Shown here: positions 25,236-32,904 of the stretch, piece by piece
Layout of the letters: every line of letters starts with the position of its first letter
Position numbering within the stretch: the first letter of the stretch is position 1
From: Amycolatopsis nivea
Lineage (GTDB): Bacteria; Actinomycetota; Actinomycetes; Mycobacteriales; Pseudonocardiaceae
Direction of reading: 5' to 3'
DNA: 63,097 bases
Assembly (NCBI RefSeq): GCF_004522235.1
Contig: NZ_SDLT01000017.1
Coordinates: forward strand, 122,477-185,573
The notes under the pieces: generated by a model
Seen by the model: the letters and a program-made list of their open reading frames with translations, nothing else
Told to the model about the DNA's origin: nothing
The model's database searches: none
Made by a program: the position numbers and the translations under genes

Positions 25236-26399
25236 ATGAATGCGCAAGAACCCGCTCGCATCGAGGTTTTGGTAGTCGGAGCCGGTCCGGCCGGAATGGC
25301 GGCAGCGGCCTCCCTGTCCGATCAGGGCGTCGAAACGATGGTCGTGGACAAACAGGCCGAAATGATGAACACCTCACGGGCTGCGGTCGTGCACGCCCGC
25401 ACGCTTGAGGTGCTCGAGGAAATCGGCGTCACCGAGGAACTCGTGGCACGCGGCATCCGCGTCTCGAAATTCACTGTGCGCGAGCACGATCGCGTGCTGC
25501 TGCACATCGATTTCGACCAACTGCCCAGCGCTCATCCCTATACCCTGCTGGTGCCGCAGGACATTACCGAGCAGGTACTGCTCAAGCGGCTGCACAAGGC
25601 AGGCGGGCAGGTGACCCGGCCCAGCGAGGTGACCGCGTTGGCGCAGGACCCCGCAGGCGTCACCGTCACCCTGACCACCGGCGAGCAGATCCGGGCCGGA
25701 TACGTCATCGGCGCCGACGGGATGCACAGTCTGGTCCGCGAGCAGGCCGGCATTACGTTCCACGGCGACAGCTACCCGCAGTCGTTCGTCCTCGCCGACG
25801 TCGTCCTGACCGGCGACGTGACCGACGCGGAAGTCCGGCTCTACTTCGCCCCCGAGGGAGTCACCGTGCTGGCACCCCTGCCCGGCGGCCGGCACCGAAT
25901 TGTGGCGACGGTCGACGACGCGCCGCCGCACCCCGACCGTTCCCAGGTACAGGCGTTGCTGGACACCCGCGGTCCGCGGACCGGTTCGATCGAGGTGACC
26001 GATCTGGGCTGGAGTTCGCGGTTCCGCGTGCACCACCGCCTCGCCGACCGTTACCGCGCCGGACGCGTCTTCCTTGCTGGCGACGCCGCGCACGTCCACA
26101 GTCCGGCCGGCGGCCAGGGCATGAACACCGGCGTCCAAGACGCACTGGACCTGGCCCGCCGACTGAGCGCGGTACTGCGCGGCGGCGCCCCAGACAGCAC
26201 CCTGGACGGCTACGAAGCCGAGCGGCGTCCGGTCGCCGAGGAAATCGTCGCGTTCACCGACAAAATGACCCGGGCAGCCACCCTCGGCAGCCCCGCGCTG
26301 CGGGCCATGCGCAACACCGCGATGCGCACGCTGGACTGGCTGCCCGCGGTCCATCGCAAGATGGCACTGACGCTGTCCGAACTCAAGACCGGCCACTGA
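25236..26399 (+). CDS. FAD-dependent aromatic/polyketide-type monooxygenase
   Basis: 387 aa, class A flavoprotein hydroxylase. It has the Rossmann motif VLVVGAGPAGMAAA (about residues 10-23), the mid-protein GADGMHSLVR motif (about 160) and the FAD ribityl motif FLAGDAAHVHSPAGGQGMN (about 280). The C-terminal thioredoxin-like domain of the longest phenol hydroxylases is absent. The ATG at 25236 has GGTGAGGA upstream. Probably co-regulated by the TetR at 23685. Substrate likely an aromatic compound or drug; not determinable here. Confidence 0.9.
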   Translation: MNAQEPARIEVLVVGAGPAGMAAAASLSDQGVETMVVDKQAEMMNTSRAAVVHARTLEVLEEIGVTEELVARGIRVSKFTVREHDRVLLHIDFDQLPSAHPYTLLVPQDITEQVLLKRLHKAGGQVTRPSEVTALAQDPAGVTVTLTTGEQIRAGYVIGADGMHSLVREQAGITFHGDSYPQSFVLADVVLTGDVTDAEVRLYFAPEGVTVLAPLPGGRHRIVATVDDAPPHPDRSQVQALLDTRGPRTGSIEVTDLGWSSRFRVHHRLADRYRAGRVFLAGDAAHVHSPAGGQGMNTGVQDALDLARRLSAVLRGGAPDSTLDGYEAERRPVAEEIVAFTDKMTRAATLGSPALRAMRNTAMRTLDWLPAVHRKMALTLSELKTGH

Positions 26400-26409
26400 C
26401 CCCCGCGAG

Positions 26410-27030
26410 TTACTTGAGGCGCAACAGATCCGGGTGGGGCTGAGAAGGCTGCGGCATCTGCTCCGCACGCAGCCCGTGGAGCTGGCCAATGGTCAGCGGA
26501 ACCGAGAAATCAGCACCATATTTCTCGCCGCGCGTCTGGTGAAACTCCAGACCGTCCGGAGAAATGCCCACGCCGACAGTCGCCAAGTAGACAACGTCCA
26601 ATTCGTCACTGAGCGCCAGCCAAGCGCCCGCGAAGTGCAGCACCGCTGCCTGCACGCGGACGCCGTCCACCGTCCACATCGAACGCGGCCAGCTGGACAG
26701 GTCAGCGACGCGCTCGGCCAGATGCGCCTGAACAGCCTTGCGAAGAGCGGCGCGATCCGCACCGGGCGGGGTCGGTTCGATGACGTTCAGTAGCTGCCCG
26801 AGCGCCATGCCGGGCGCACCCCATTCCAACGGCCCCGTACCCGCCGCGAACGCTCCGCGCGGCAAGGTGCCCACCAGCGCAGCCCGGTCTCCGGCATCGG
26901 TCCGGTGTCCGAACCACACCGGCGTCGTAGGCGAGTTTTCGATCGCCGCGACCCACTGCTTGTGCGGACCGGGAAAGTCCAGGTCGTACACCGGGTCGAC
27001 GGCGGGCGCGGCCTGGTCGTCTGCGTTCAT
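26410..27030 (-). CDS. Hypothetical protein
   Basis: About 206 aa. No family recognised, no signal peptide or membrane segment. It contains several Trp and Gly residues (PHKQWVAAIEN, WFGHRTDAGDR, WTVDGVRVQAAVLHFAGAW) and ends in a polar tail. The start is uncertain: ATG 27030, or GTG 27045 with GAGAGG 10 nt upstream. Convergent with the monooxygenase, 10 bp apart. Confidence 0.55.
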   Translation of the reverse strand: MNADDQAAPAVDPVYDLDFPGPHKQWVAAIENSPTTPVWFGHRTDAGDRAALVGTLPRGAFAAGTGPLEWGAPGMALGQLLNVIEPTPPGADRAALRKAVQAHLAERVADLSSWPRSMWTVDGVRVQAAVLHFAGAWLALSDELDVVYLATVGVGISPDGLEFHQTRGEKYGADFSVPLTIGQLHGLRAEQMPQPSQPHPDLLRLK

Positions 27031-27201
27031 CCGCTCGGCTTTCACAGCACGAGATCCTCTCGACGGGGTGTGCACGCAGTAGAGCACATGCACGCGCTGA
27101 ACCGCCTCAGCCAGGACCGAATGAGCAGCGCAAGCGAGCGTGGAGTCACGATGAAGCTGTCATTCAGCGATGACTTCCGCTTCCGGGGCCGTTTCAGCGG
27201 G

Positions 27202-28353
27202 TCAATACGACCGCGGCAAGCCGAGTGTGTGGCTCGCGACGTAGTTCAGGATCATCTCCCGGCTCACCGGTGCGATCTTGAGCAGGCGCGCCATTCCCCA
27301 CAGGTGCGCGAGACCGTATTCGGTCGCCATTCCGTTGCCGCCGTGGGTTTGGATGGCTGCGTCGAGGGCTTTCAGGGCGGCATCGGCGGCGCTGTACTTC
27401 GCCATGTTCGCCGCCTCGCCCGCCGGGCGGCCCGCGTCGTGCAGCCACGCGGCTTTCGCGGTCATCAAGCGTGCGAGTTCGACGTCTACCGCCGCCTCCG
27501 CGAGCGGATGGGCCACTCCCTGGTGCGCACCGATCGGCGTGCCCCAGACCGAGCGCTCGTTCGCGTAACGCGCGGCTTTCGCCAGTGCGTACCGCGCGAT
27601 ACCGGTTTCGATCGCGGCGCCGCCGATTCGTTCCGGGTTGAGGCCGCGGAAAACGATGCGCAGTCCGTCGCCGACCTCGCCGATCCGGCGGTCGTCGTCC
27701 ACCCGGACGTCGTCGAAGCTGAGCGTGTACTGCTTCTCCGGCGCGCGCATTTCGACCGAGATCCGGCTGCGGTGCAGGCCGTCGGCGTCCGTGGGCACGA
27801 CGAACAGCGTCATTTCGCCCTGTCCGGAGTCGCCGGCGCCGGTGCGGGCCACCACGAGCAGGTTCGCGGCCTCGTCCACTCCGGAGATGTAGTACTTCGT
27901 GCCCGACAGCACCCACCCGTCGCCGTCGCGGCGCGCGGTGGTGCGCAGCTGGTGGCTGTTCGACCCGGCGTCCGGTTCGGTGATCGCGAAGACCATTTTC
28001 TCCGCGCCGGAAGCCATCGCGGGCAGCCACCGGCGCTGTTGCGCGGGCGTGCCGAATTCCTTCAGCACCTCCCCGGAAATCGCGGCGGACACGAGCAAAA
28101 GCAGCAACGGCATCCCGGCCGCGGTGGTCTCCTCGACCACGATCGCGAGTTCGGTGATGCCCGCGCCTCCCCCGCCGTGCTCCTCGGGCAGGTTCACGCC
28201 GACGAAGCCCGCGTCGCCGAGGGCGTGCCACAGCTCGTCGGTGCGCCCGTCTTCGTCCAGCACGCGCCGGAAATACCCGTCGCCGAACCCCGCGCAGATC
28301 TTGCCGACCGCGGCCCGCAGATCGGCGTGCTCGGGCGATTCGTCGAAATCCAT
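27202..28353 (-). CDS. Acyl-CoA dehydrogenase family protein
   Basis: 383 aa, standard length. FAD/substrate signatures are MVFAITEPDAGSNSHQ (about residue 120) and KYYISGVD; the C-terminal helical half includes ANERSVWGTPIGAHQG and QTHGGNGMATEYGLAHLW. At the C-terminal position where many family members have the base Glu (IYEGT) this protein reads KIAPVS, so the base is elsewhere or activity is altered. The ATG overlaps the acyl-CoA ligase stop, so both are expressed together under the 30080 operator. Expected role: alpha,beta-desaturation of an acyl-CoA. Confidence 0.9.
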   Translation of the reverse strand: MDFDESPEHADLRAAVGKICAGFGDGYFRRVLDEDGRTDELWHALGDAGFVGVNLPEEHGGGGAGITELAIVVEETTAAGMPLLLLLVSAAISGEVLKEFGTPAQQRRWLPAMASGAEKMVFAITEPDAGSNSHQLRTTARRDGDGWVLSGTKYYISGVDEAANLLVVARTGAGDSGQGEMTLFVVPTDADGLHRSRISVEMRAPEKQYTLSFDDVRVDDDRRIGEVGDGLRIVFRGLNPERIGGAAIETGIARYALAKAARYANERSVWGTPIGAHQGVAHPLAEAAVDVELARLMTAKAAWLHDAGRPAGEAANMAKYSAADAALKALDAAIQTHGGNGMATEYGLAHLWGMARLLKIAPVSREMILNYVASHTLGLPRSY

Positions 28354-30020
28354 CAGTGCCGTCCCGAGGCTTCCGTGGCCGACGCATACTGTCGGCGCAG
28401 CTTGTACTTCATGACTTTTCCGCCGACTGTTTCCGGCAGCGCGTCCACGAACCGCACTGTTTTCGGGGTTTCGAAGCCAGCCAGGCGTTCCCGCGCGAAC
28501 GCGATCAGCTCTTCCTCGGTGACCGCCGCGTCCTCGGCCAGCACGACGAACGCCGCCACCCGCTCGCCCCAGCGTTCGTCCGGAACACCGATCACCGCTG
28601 CCTTCGCGACGCCTGGATGCAGGTGCAGTGCCGACTCCACGCGAATCGTCGAGACGTTCTCGCCGCCGGATTTCACGATGTCCTTGTACCGGTCGACCAT
28701 TACGCGCTGGCCGCTTTCGCCGTACGAGCAACTGTCGCCGGAGTGGAACCAGCCGTCGCGGAACGCTTCACGCGTGGCCGCTTCGTCGAGGTAGTAGCCC
28801 GCGGTGGTGACGGGCGAACGGTAGACGGCTTCGCCGGGCACGCCTTCCTGTCCCTCCAGGGAAACGCCTTCCGGATCCACGATCTGCGACGCCAGCAGCG
28901 GACTGGGCGCTCCGACGTAGTTGTCCTGCGGCGCGGTCCGTTCGTACAGGTCCGGATGCTGGTCGGGCCAGAACCGGTGGCAGGCAATGGATTCCGTCTG
29001 CCCGAAGATTTCCGTGACCGTCAACTGTGGACAGTGCTCGCGAAGACCGGCGAGCACCGCGGGCGGGAGCGCGGCCCAGCCGTAGACGGCGATCCGCAGG
29101 GACGACACGTCACGCGGGTGCGCGTCGAGTTCCTGCCGCAGCGCGCCGAGCATCGCCGGGGAACCGCCCCACAGCGCGGTGCTCCGCTCGCGCTCGATGC
29201 AGTCGGCGGTCGCGACCGGGTCCGGCCGCCGGCCGATGACGGCCGAGCCGCCTGCCGCGAACGCCGCGAGGAGAAATATCTGATGGCCGACGTGATACAT
29301 CATCGGCAGGAAGCTGGCGACCTTCACCGCGCCCTCGAACGGGACCCCGCGGGTGAGGGTGAGCGCGAAGCCGTGCGCGGCGAGCGTGGACGCCGCGTGC
29401 GAGCACATCACGCCCTTCGGCATCGCCGTCGTGCCGGAGGTGAAAAGGATTTCGTAGATGTCGTCGCCGTGGATCGTGGTGTCCGGCGCGGTTTCGGAGA
29501 CGCCGGAGACGAAGTGCGAGAACGACTCGCTGCCTTCCGGCGCGGGTCCGCCGATTTCCACCGCCACGTCCGGAGAAACCCCGGCACCGCGCCACTGCTC
29601 CGGCGCGGCGGCCCAGATGTCGGCGTCCACGACGCACATTCGCGGCTGGACCCGGTCGATCAGGTAACGCACCACGTCTGGCGCCATGGCCGGGTTGATC
29701 GGTGCCGCGACCATGCCCGCCTTCGCGACGCCGAGCTTGAAGGCGTAGCCCTCGACGGAGTTCTCGCACACCATCGCCACCCGGTCGCCCCGGTGCAGAC
29801 CCCGGGCGAGCAGGGCGTTCGCGACTTGGCTGGTGAGCGCGTCGAGCTCGGCGAAGGTCAGCCGGGCGAAGCGGGGATCGCCGAACGCGCCGGGCCAGCC
29901 CGCGATCGCGGTCGCGTCCGGGACGCTCCAGGTGAGGCGTTCGACCAGATCGGACACGCAGATGCGGTTCCAGCGGTCGTCCGCGCGGCGGTTGTAGAGG
30001 CTGGTGACATCGAAGGCCAT
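28353..30020 (-). CDS. AMP-forming acyl-CoA synthetase (ligase)
   Basis: 555 aa. ANL-family motifs: LFTSGTTAMPKGV (P-loop, about residue 196), FGQTES (about 327), GWFHSGD (about 420), and the C-terminal catalytic Lys region GGKVMKYKLRR (about 535). The ATG at 30020 has AAGGGGGAG upstream. A palindromic operator lies 59 bp before the start. It activates a free acid feeding the adjacent dehydrogenase; the substrate may be a branched or isoprenoid acid given the regulon (inference). Confidence 0.92.
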   Translation of the reverse strand: MAFDVTSLYNRRADDRWNRICVSDLVERLTWSVPDATAIAGWPGAFGDPRFARLTFAELDALTSQVANALLARGLHRGDRVAMVCENSVEGYAFKLGVAKAGMVAAPINPAMAPDVVRYLIDRVQPRMCVVDADIWAAAPEQWRGAGVSPDVAVEIGGPAPEGSESFSHFVSGVSETAPDTTIHGDDIYEILFTSGTTAMPKGVMCSHAASTLAAHGFALTLTRGVPFEGAVKVASFLPMMYHVGHQIFLLAAFAAGGSAVIGRRPDPVATADCIERERSTALWGGSPAMLGALRQELDAHPRDVSSLRIAVYGWAALPPAVLAGLREHCPQLTVTEIFGQTESIACHRFWPDQHPDLYERTAPQDNYVGAPSPLLASQIVDPEGVSLEGQEGVPGEAVYRSPVTTAGYYLDEAATREAFRDGWFHSGDSCSYGESGQRVMVDRYKDIVKSGGENVSTIRVESALHLHPGVAKAAVIGVPDERWGERVAAFVVLAEDAAVTEEELIAFARERLAGFETPKTVRFVDALPETVGGKVMKYKLRRQYASATEASGRH

Positions 30021-30079
30021 GAAGCTCCCCCTTTGGAACTCCGCGGTGAGCACGCCGCGTGCTCGGATGCCCCTCACCT

Positions 30080-30099
30080 TAGAGAATCATCATTCACTA
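30080..30099. promoter_or_regulatory. Operator copy A of the acid-catabolism regulon
   Basis: TAGAGAATCATCATTCACTA: inverted repeat with one mismatch around a 4-nt spacer, matching the sites at 39053 and 39162. It lies between the TetR gene and the ligase start. Confidence 0.75.
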
Positions 30100-30122
30100 A
30101 GCAAGGGGCTCCGCGGCCGGGG

Positions 30123-30713
30123 TCACTGGTCCGCGGCGATCTCCAGCACGAGCTCGGCGGCGCGGGCGAGGCAGTCGAGCAGCCGGTCGGCTTCGAGGCC
30201 GACGTTGTGGAACAGGTTCGACTGGACGGCGCCGACCGCGGCGTGGACGAGCGTGCGCGCCACCGCGTCGTCGAGGTCCGGATGCGCCTCGCGGGTGAGG
30301 TGCACCCACTCCTCCAGGTACAGCCGCTGCTTGCGGCGCAGCCGGACCTGGTCCTCGGCGGGAAGGCTGCCGATCTCGTTGTGGTAGACCCGGGCCAGCG
30401 CGCGCTGGCGCACGACGAACTCGGCCTGCCCGCGCACAAGCCGCCGCAACGTCTCGCGCGGCCCGGCATGCTCGGCGAGCGCGACCTCCTGATCGGCGAT
30501 GAGCCGGTCGATGATGTCGTCGAAGAGCGCGACGAGGATCGCCGCCTTGCTGTCGAAGTGCCGGTAGATCCCGGAACCGACAATCCCCGCGTCGCGGCCG
30601 ATCTCGGCCATCGACACCGCGTGGTAGCCGTTGCGGCTGATCAGATCGCCCGCCGCGACGAGAATCTTCGCTCTCCGGTCGGGATCCCGCGTCCGGGTGG
30701 CCGAACGTGCCAC
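30123..30713 (-). CDS. TetR-family regulator, probable repressor of the acid-catabolism regulon
   Basis: 196 aa. HTH: AKILVAAGDLISRNGYHAVS, then MAEIGRDAGIVGSGIYRHF (about residues 36-54), with a helical C-terminal ligand domain. The GTG at 30713 is placed 8 nt after GGAGG, better than GTG codons at 30719 or 30722. It sits directly upstream of the ligase operon, whose operator resembles those before the AtuA-like operon and the second ligase, so it is the natural candidate regulator; the ligand is probably an acyl-CoA (inference). Confidence 0.9.
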   Translation of the reverse strand: MARSATRTRDPDRRAKILVAAGDLISRNGYHAVSMAEIGRDAGIVGSGIYRHFDSKAAILVALFDDIIDRLIADQEVALAEHAGPRETLRRLVRGQAEFVVRQRALARVYHNEIGSLPAEDQVRLRRKQRLYLEEWVHLTREAHPDLDDAVARTLVHAAVGAVQSNLFHNVGLEADRLLDCLARAAELVLEIAADQ

Positions 30714-31038
30714 ACCCACCACCTCCAGCCTGTCGCTCCCGCCACGATATCGGCCGCGCGACGGGCACGCCGAAGCGGACCCCGCGGGGTGAACGGCGGG
30801 TCACTCAGGGTTGGCGGGATTGCGGCGGGAGGACGGGCGTGGGCGGGACGGGCTCGGGTGGAAGGACGGGCGCAACGCTGGAAGACCCACGCGGGCCGGG
30901 AAGCCCGAAGCGCCCGCCGTCGCAGCGAAGGGTTGGCCACGAAGCGCCACGCGGGCACTGGCGCGGCGAAGCTTGACCGCAAACCCACGAGCGAACGCCT
31001 GGCTTAAACCCCCGCCCGGGCCCGGCTCAGCCGCGGCG
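30714..31038. other. Intergenic stretch without a supported gene
   Basis: GC-rich, with direct-repeat-like ggacgggcg units around 30830-30890. Open frames exist on both strands but have Pro/Arg/Gly-biased composition without motifs. It holds the TetR promoter and leads into the tandem repeats. Confidence 0.6.
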
Positions 31039-31430
31039 CTGCCCAGACCACTGACACTCCCCGGCGAGGGCTCGGCCGCAAACCCGCAGCGGCTACTCGG
31101 CCACATCCCGGCCCGGACCCACCTCAGCCAGGGATCTGCCCCGGTCACCGACCCACCCCAGGCGAACCGGCGAGCACTCGGCCACAACCCAGCCCCAGCT
31201 CAGCCCCGAGCCTGCCCCGCCACCGACCCTCCCCGGCCAACCGACGAACACTCGACCACAACCCCGCCCGAACCCACCTCAACCAAGGAACTGCCCCGGC
31301 CTCCAACCCTCCCCGGCGAACCGGCGAACACCCAGCCACAACCCAGCCCGGCCCAGCTCAGCGGCGAAACTGCCCCGCCCGCCGCCCAACCCCAGGCGGG
31401 CCAGCGAACGCCTGAGCCACCCGCATCCAT
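31039..31430. repeat. Degenerate ~79-bp tandem repeat array
   Basis: Units begin with ctgcc at 31039, 31136, 31212, 31291 and 31370, giving spacings of 97, 76, 79 and 79 bp. Each has the order ctgcccc, accgaccc/ccaaccct, ccccggcgaaccggcgaacac, ccacaacccagccc. The strand is C/A-rich and codes for a Pro/Thr-rich frame by chance. The last unit runs into the 3' end of the TIGR03084-type gene, supplying its terminal residues. Confidence 0.7.
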
Positions 31431-32143
31431 TCCCCCGCGATATCACCGCGCGTGCGCAACGCCGTGTCCGCCACGTGCCGTCGCTGGGTCACCACCAGGC
31501 AGAAGTCCTCGGCCGACCCGGTCACCGAGTTCGGGGAACCCGGGTCGCCCCAGGTCCAGTAGCCGCCGTCCGGGGCGGTCAAGGCCACGTGCACCTCGGC
31601 GTCGGGCACTGGCCGACCCTGCGCCCGGTAGCTGTTCGGGAAGGCCAGCACTCCGATCCGCGCCACGTGTCGCAGCCGTGCGGTCGCCTCGCGGCGCACG
31701 CCGAAAGTGTCGGCGACATCCTGCCCGTGCGCCCAGGTCTCCATGATCCGCGCCGTCAGCTTCGACGCCAGGCTCATCGACGGCCCGAACCACGGCACCC
31801 GGACCGCGGGATCCGCCGCCTCGGCCGCCGCGCGCAAACGGCGGTGTTCGTCGTTCCACCAGGCCAGCATCTGCGCACCGGGACGATCCGCGTGCACCGC
31901 TCCGATGCCGTCCACATAGGACTGCAGATCTTCGAGCGAATCCCGCAGTGCGACGAATTTCTCCGGCTCGCCGACGCACAGAGCGGTGACTCCGTCGAAA
32001 TGCGCCAGGTGCGCGATCTGGTCGCGAACCGTCCAGCCAGGCGCGGGCGTCGGCGCGGACCAGTCGCGGTCCGGGCGTCCGGCCAGCAACGCGGCGAGCG
32101 CGTCGTGCTCCGCCGCCAAGTCTGTCAGCAATCCGTCGATCAT
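31358..32143 (-). CDS. TIGR03084-type metal-binding protein (DinB/mycothiol-isomerase-like fold)
   Basis: 261 aa. The N-terminal four-helix-bundle pattern LAAEHDALAALLAG... PTPAPGWTVRDQIAHLAHFD, with a second His in METWAHGQDVAD (about residue 140), fits the DinB-like mycothiol-dependent isomerase superfamily. The ATG forms an ATGA overlap with the hydratase stop, so it is the last gene of the 7.7-kb catabolic operon. The C-terminal ~20 residues (GPPGVGRRAGQFRR end) come from the repeat array. Role unknown, perhaps a thiol-dependent isomerisation or hydration step. Confidence 0.85.
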   Translation of the reverse strand: MIDGLLTDLAAEHDALAALLAGRPDRDWSAPTPAPGWTVRDQIAHLAHFDGVTALCVGEPEKFVALRDSLEDLQSYVDGIGAVHADRPGAQMLAWWNDEHRRLRAAAEAADPAVRVPWFGPSMSLASKLTARIMETWAHGQDVADTFGVRREATARLRHVARIGVLAFPNSYRAQGRPVPDAEVHVALTAPDGGYWTWGDPGSPNSVTGSAEDFCLVVTQRRHVADTALRTRGDIAGEWMRVAQAFAGPPGVGRRAGQFRR

Positions 32144-32904
32144 CGCGCCCGCCACTGCGGCGCCCGCTTCTCGGCGAACGCGCGCGGACCCTCCTGCGCG
32201 TCCTCGCTCAGATAGACCGGTTCCCAGATCCGCTCAGCCACCTCGAAGGCATCCGACCGGCCGTGCTCGGCGACCGCGTACACCATTTCCTTCGCCGCCC
32301 GGACCGAAAGCGGTGCGTTGGCGGCGATGCGGGCGACCAGTTCCCGTGTCGCGTCAAGCAGTTCCGCGCCCGGCACCACGCGGTTCACCAGCCCGATCTC
32401 GTAAGCGCGCCGGGCGCTGATCGGCTCGCCGGTCACCAGGATCTCCATCGCGACGCGCGGCGGGACCAGCCACGGCAGCGGCGCGGCCCACGGCGAGCCG
32501 CGGCCGACTTTCGCTTCCGACACCGCGAACTTCGCCTCTTCCGCCGCGATGACCAGGTCCGCGGACTGTGCGAGCAGGAAGCCGCCGCCGTACGCGCCGC
32601 CGTTCACCGCGGCGACGACCGGTTTGGCGAGCTTCAGCGTGCGGCCGGGTTGGGGCACGAAGTCCGGCGGTGGCACAGTGAGCTTGGTACTCGCCATCTC
32701 CTTCAAATCGCCGCCCGCGCAGAACGCCCGGTCCCCGGCCCCGGTCAGCACGATCACCGAAACCGCCGGATCAGCGTCCGCCTCCTCGAAGCGCGCTTTC
32801 AGGCCGCGCCGGACCGCCGCGTTGAGCGCGTTGCGCGCCTCCGGCCGGTTGATGGTGATCCACGCGGCGCCGTCTTCCACCGCGTATCGGACCTCGTCAG
32901 CCAT
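32140..32904 (-). CDS. Enoyl-CoA hydratase/isomerase (crotonase) family protein
   Basis: 254 aa. The oxyanion-hole segments DRAFCAGGDLKEM (about residue 65) and NGGAYGGGFLLAQSADLVIA (about 105) are present, and Glu in AVSEAKVGRG is near the usual catalytic position. The start overlaps the carboxylase alpha gene by 8 nt, and the stop overlaps the downstream gene. In an Atu/Liu-like scheme it would hydrate the carboxylated glutaconyl-type CoA ester (AtuE/LiuC role, inferred). Confidence 0.9.
   Translation of the reverse strand: MADEVRYAVEDGAAWITINRPEARNALNAAVRRGLKARFEEADADPAVSVIVLTGAGDRAFCAGGDLKEMASTKLTVPPPDFVPQPGRTLKLAKPVVAAVNGGAYGGGFLLAQSADLVIAAEEAKFAVSEAKVGRGSPWAAPLPWLVPPRVAMEILVTGEPISARRAYEIGLVNRVVPGAELLDATRELVARIAANAPLSVRAAKEMVYAVAEHGRSDAFEVAERIWEPVYLSEDAQEGPRAFAEKRAPQWRAR

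Noticed and set aside
30811..31746. Proline-rich plus-strand open frame that could be a structural protein
   Set aside because: It follows the tandem repeats, has no start signal or motif, and runs antisense into the TIGR03084-type gene.
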